64,000 bases of DNA, taken from positions 620,001 to 684,000 of the forward strand of contig JAYJMR010000012.1 in the NCBI GenBank assembly GCA_037074705.1. The letters are read 5' to 3'. Both the position numbers and the translations under genes were made by a program. The DNA is from Zhengitettix transpicula (taxonomy: Eukaryota > Arthropoda > Insecta > Orthoptera > Tetrigidae). Of the stretch, positions 61,001 to 64,000 are shown in pieces. A model generated the notes under the pieces. It made no database searches. It saw only the letters and a list, made by a program, of their open reading frames with translations, and was not told the origin of the DNA. The stretch's first letter is position 1. Each line of letters begins with the position of its first letter.

Positions 61001-64000
61001 CACTTTATTTAAAAATATTTTTGCAAGCATTAAATTTTTTTTTAAATATTTAAATTTTCCTTTGTAAGATTTACTTCTAGGATTAAGACGTATACAGATG
61101 TGAATAATAGTCGAAAAATAATAATAAAATTTTAGTATAAAATTTTAGTATAAAATCTACCGCTATTGGTACCATTACCACGGATAGCAATGAAAACGCT
61201 ACTTATTTTAAACATATTTTAGCACGCATTTAATTTTTTTTTAAATATTAAAATTTACACCGGAAAGGTTTTCTTCTGGCATCTAGACGTATACCATTGT
61301 CAAAATAATCGAAAATAAAAATAATGAATTTCAGTATAAAATCATTACTTATTGGTGCTATAACCATGAACGCGGATGAAAATGCCACTTTATTTAAAAA
61401 TATTTTTGCAAGCATAAAATTTTTTTTTAAATATTTAAATTTTTCTTTGTAAGGTTTACTTCTAGGATTAAGACGTATACAGATGTGAATAATAGTAGAA
61501 AAATAATAATAAAATTTTAAAATAAAATTTTAGTATAAAATCTACCGCTATTGGTACCATTACCACGGATAGCAATGAAAACGCTACTTTTTTTAAACAT
61601 ATTTTAGCACGCATTTAATTTTTTTTTAAATATTAAAATTTACACTCGAAAGGTTTTCTTCTGGCATCAAGACGTATACCATTGTCAAAATAATCAAAAA
61701 TAATGAATTTTAGTATAAAATCATTACTTATTGGTGCCATAACCATGAACACGTATGAAAATGCCACTTTATTTAAAATAATTTTTGCAAGCATAAAATT
61801 TTTTTTTAAATATTTAAATTTACCTTTGTAAGGTTTACTTCTAGGATTAAGACGTATACAGATGTGAATAATAGTAGAAAAATAATAATAAAATTTTAGT
61901 ATAAAATTTTAGTAAAAAATCTACCGCTATTGGTACCATTACCACGGATAGCAATGAAAACGCTACTTTTTTTAAACATATTTTAGCACGCATTTAATTT
62001 TTTTTTAAATATTAAAATTTACACTCGAAAGGTTTTCTTCTGGCATCAAGACGTATACCATTGTCAAAATAATCGAAAATAAAAATAATGAATTTCAGTA
62101 TAAAATCATTACTTATTAAGGCCATAACCATGAACGCGTATGAAAATGCCACTTTATTTAAAAATATTTTTGCAAGCATAAAATTTTTATTAAAATATTT
62201 AAATTTTCCTTTGTAAGGTTTACTTCTAGGATTAAGACGTATACAGATGTGAATAATAGTCGAAAAATAATAATAAAATTTTAGTATAAAATTTTAGTAT
62301 AAAATCTACCGCTATTGGTACCATTACCACGAATAGCAATGAAAACGCTACTTTTTTTAAACATATTTTCGCACGCATTTAATTTTTTTTTAAATATTAA
62401 AAATTACACTCGAAAGGTTTTCTTCTGGCATCAAGACGTATACCATTGTCAAAATAATCGAAAATAAAAATAATGAATTTCAGTATAAAATCATTACTTA
62501 TTGGTGCCATAACCATGAACGCGTATGAAAATGCCACTTTATTTAAAAATATTTTTGCAAGCATAAAATTTTTTTTAAAATATTTAAATTTTCCTTTGTA
62601 AGGTTTACTTCTAGGATTAAGACGTATACCGATGTGAATAATAGTCGAAAAATAATAATAAAATTTTAGTATAAAATCTACCACTATTGGTACCATTACC
62701 ACGGATAGCAATGAAAACGCTACTTTTTTTAAACATATTTTAGCACGCATTTAATTTTTTTTTAAATATTAAAATTTACACTCGAAAGGTTTTCTTCTGG
62801 CATCAAGACGTATACCATTGTCAAAATAATCGAAAATAAAAATAATGAATTTCAGTATAAAATCATTACTTATTGGTGCTATAACCATGAACGCGTATGA
62901 AAATGCCACTTTATTTTAAAATATTATTGCAAGCATAAAATTTTTTTAAAATATTTAAATTTTCCTTTGTAAGGTTTACTTCTAGTATTAAGACGTATAC
63001 CGATGTGAATAATAGTCGAAAAATAATAATAAAATTTTAGTATAAAATTTTAGTATAAAATCTACCGCTATTGGTACCATTACCACGGATAGCAATGAAA
63101 ACGCTAATTTTTGTAAACATATTTTAGCACGCATTTAATTTTTTTTTAAATATTAAAATTTACACTCGAAAGATTTTCTTCTGGCATCAAGACGTATACC
63201 ATTGTCAAAATAATCGAAAATAAAAATAATGAATTTCAGTATAAAATCATTACTTATTAGTGCCATAACCATGAACGCGTATGAAATTGCCACTTTATTT
63301 AAAAATATTTTTTCAAGCATAAAATTTTTTTAAAATATTTAAATTTTCTTTTGTAAAGTTTACTTCTAGGATTAAGACGTATACCGATGTGAATAATAGT
63401 CGAAAAATAATAATAAAATTTTAGTATAAAATCTACCCCTATTGGTACCATTAACACGGATAGCAATGAAAACGCTACTATTTTTAAACATATTTTAGCA
63501 CGCATTTAATTTTTTTTTAAATATTAATATTTACACTCGAAAGGTTTTCTTCTGGCATCAAGACGTATACCATTGTCAAAATAATCAAAAATAATGAATT
63601 TTAGTATAAAATCATTACTTATTGTTGCCATAACCATGAACACGTATGAAAATGCCAATTTATTTAAAAAATTTTTTGCAAGCATAAAATTTTTTTTTAA
63701 ATATTTAAATTTTCCTTTGTAAGGTTTACTTCTAGGATTAAGACGTATACAGATGTGAATAATAGTAAAAAAATAATAATAAAATTTTAGTATAAAATTT
63801 TAGTAAAAAATCTACCGCTATTGGTACCATTACCACGGATAGCAATGAAAACGCTACTTTTTTTAAACATATTTTAGCACGCATTTAATTTTTTTTTAAA
63901 TATTAAAATTTACACTCGAAAGGTTTTCTTCTGGCATCAAGACGTATACCATTGTCAAAATAATCGAAAATAAAAATAATGAATTTCAGTATAAAATCAT
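55081..64000. repeat. 4.6-kb tandem duplication (twelve dimers) in the AT-rich satellite
   Basis: 55101 onward matches 59728 onward. The offset is 4627-4628 bp up to about 56650, 4552 just after the 76-bp irregular segment, and 4567 by 57830. Markers are TATTATAAAATTTTAGAATA (55365 and about 59992), CACGTATTTAAT (55839 and 60467), GGCATGAAGACG, AAAATTACACTCG (57833 and 62400), and the GAAATTGCCAC and ATATTTACACTCG units. The second copy runs to the window edge. Confidence 0.82.
56652..56727. repeat. 76-bp partial monomer-A duplication (irregular junction)
   Basis: CATCAAGACG starts at 56652 and again at 56728, so part of monomer A is repeated out of register. The first copy has the GACAAAATAATCG, AAAACAATAAA and TTTCTGTATAAA variants, while the second is ordinary. 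So this is a join of two monomer lineages at TTATTGG next to CATCAAG, not slippage of one copy. The matching place in the 4.6-kb partner (about 61283-61353) lacks it, which accounts for the 76-bp change in offset. Confidence 0.85.

Larger units (their letters stand above)
27151..64000. repeat. AT-rich dimeric satellite, about 97 dimers (continues past the right edge)
   Basis: Head-to-tail dimers of about 370-384 bp. Monomer A carries ACACTCGAAAGGTTTTCTTC, CATCAAGACGTATACC, a TTGGTGCCATAACCATGA region, AACGCGTATGAAAATGCC and TTTTTGCAAGCATAAAAT. Monomer B carries CCTTTGTAAGGTTTACTTC, GATTAAGACGTATACC, CTATTGGTACCATTACCACG, GATAGCAATGAAAACGC and TTTAGCACGCATTTAAT. The two are about 75% alike over the stretch I aligned, so they descend from one ~185-bp monomer. 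Each ends in an A/T tract of 25-30 bp. Length classes differ mainly by one or two copies of a 13-bp TTTTAGTATAAAA-type element in B. No interrupting element or gene was found. The family is not recognised; a centromeric role is possible but only inferred. Confidence 0.97.

Noticed and set aside
28819..63505. About thirty 68-codon minus-strand frames starting Met-Arg-Ala-Lys-Ile
   Set aside because: They recur because the dimer recurs. They vanish whenever B has the second 13-bp element, and A/B comparison shows more DNA than protein identity.
27151..64000. CENP-B box in the AT-rich satellite
   Set aside because: TTCGAGTG on the minus strand starts like the box but lacks the downstream CGGG part; no other candidate was seen.
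27151..64000. Transposon insertions or LTRs within the AT-rich array
   Set aside because: The dimer pattern is unbroken; every irregularity is explained by deletion, duplication or misaligned exchange of satellite units.

Overview
The window holds no gene that I can support. It is satellite DNA from end to end and is clearly eukaryotic, most likely an animal centromeric, pericentromeric or subtelomeric region. I cannot name the species. Three unrelated tandem-repeat families fill it: a GC-rich 15-bp minisatellite (unit CCGCACACAGTGTCC and close variants), a satellite of about 152 bp, and an AT-rich satellite built from dimers of about 370-384 bp.

Layout: 15-bp array 1 (1-11748); 152-bp block 1 (11749-14114, 16 units); 15-bp array 2 (14115-21172); 152-bp block 2 (21173-23538, apparently identical to block 1); 15-bp array 3 (23539-27150); then an abrupt switch to the AT-rich dimer satellite, which runs to the right edge (27151-64000, roughly 97 dimers).

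The left 24 kb is explained by one recent event. A 9-kb segment holding part of a 15-bp array plus the 152-bp block was tandemly duplicated by unequal exchange between two 15-bp arrays. The hybrid junction maps to a 20-bp interval, 14474-14493. The two copies later changed length only by whole 15-bp units: the offset between them grows from 9004 to 9424 bp, a gain of 28 units. Smaller nested duplications lie inside the 15-bp arrays, with periods of 315, 825, 975, about 3074 and about 3963 bp.

The AT-rich satellite is dimeric. Two monomers of about 185 bp, called A and B here, are roughly 75% alike where I aligned them. The dimers form higher-order repeats whose period changes along the array: about 2.65 kb at 27-32 kb, 3.36-3.40 kb at 35-47 kb, 1.90 and 2.65 kb at 48-54 kb, and 4.57-4.63 kb from 55 kb to the edge. 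Indels and junctions shared between copies mark the recombination history.

The very long open frames in the 15-bp arrays (up to about 2100 codons) are an arithmetic artefact. Fifteen is a multiple of three and the unit has no stop in any of its six frames. The recurring 68- and 117-codon minus-strand frames in the AT-rich satellite are by-products of the repeat as well. I found no RNA gene, transposon, CRISPR array or prokaryotic signal.
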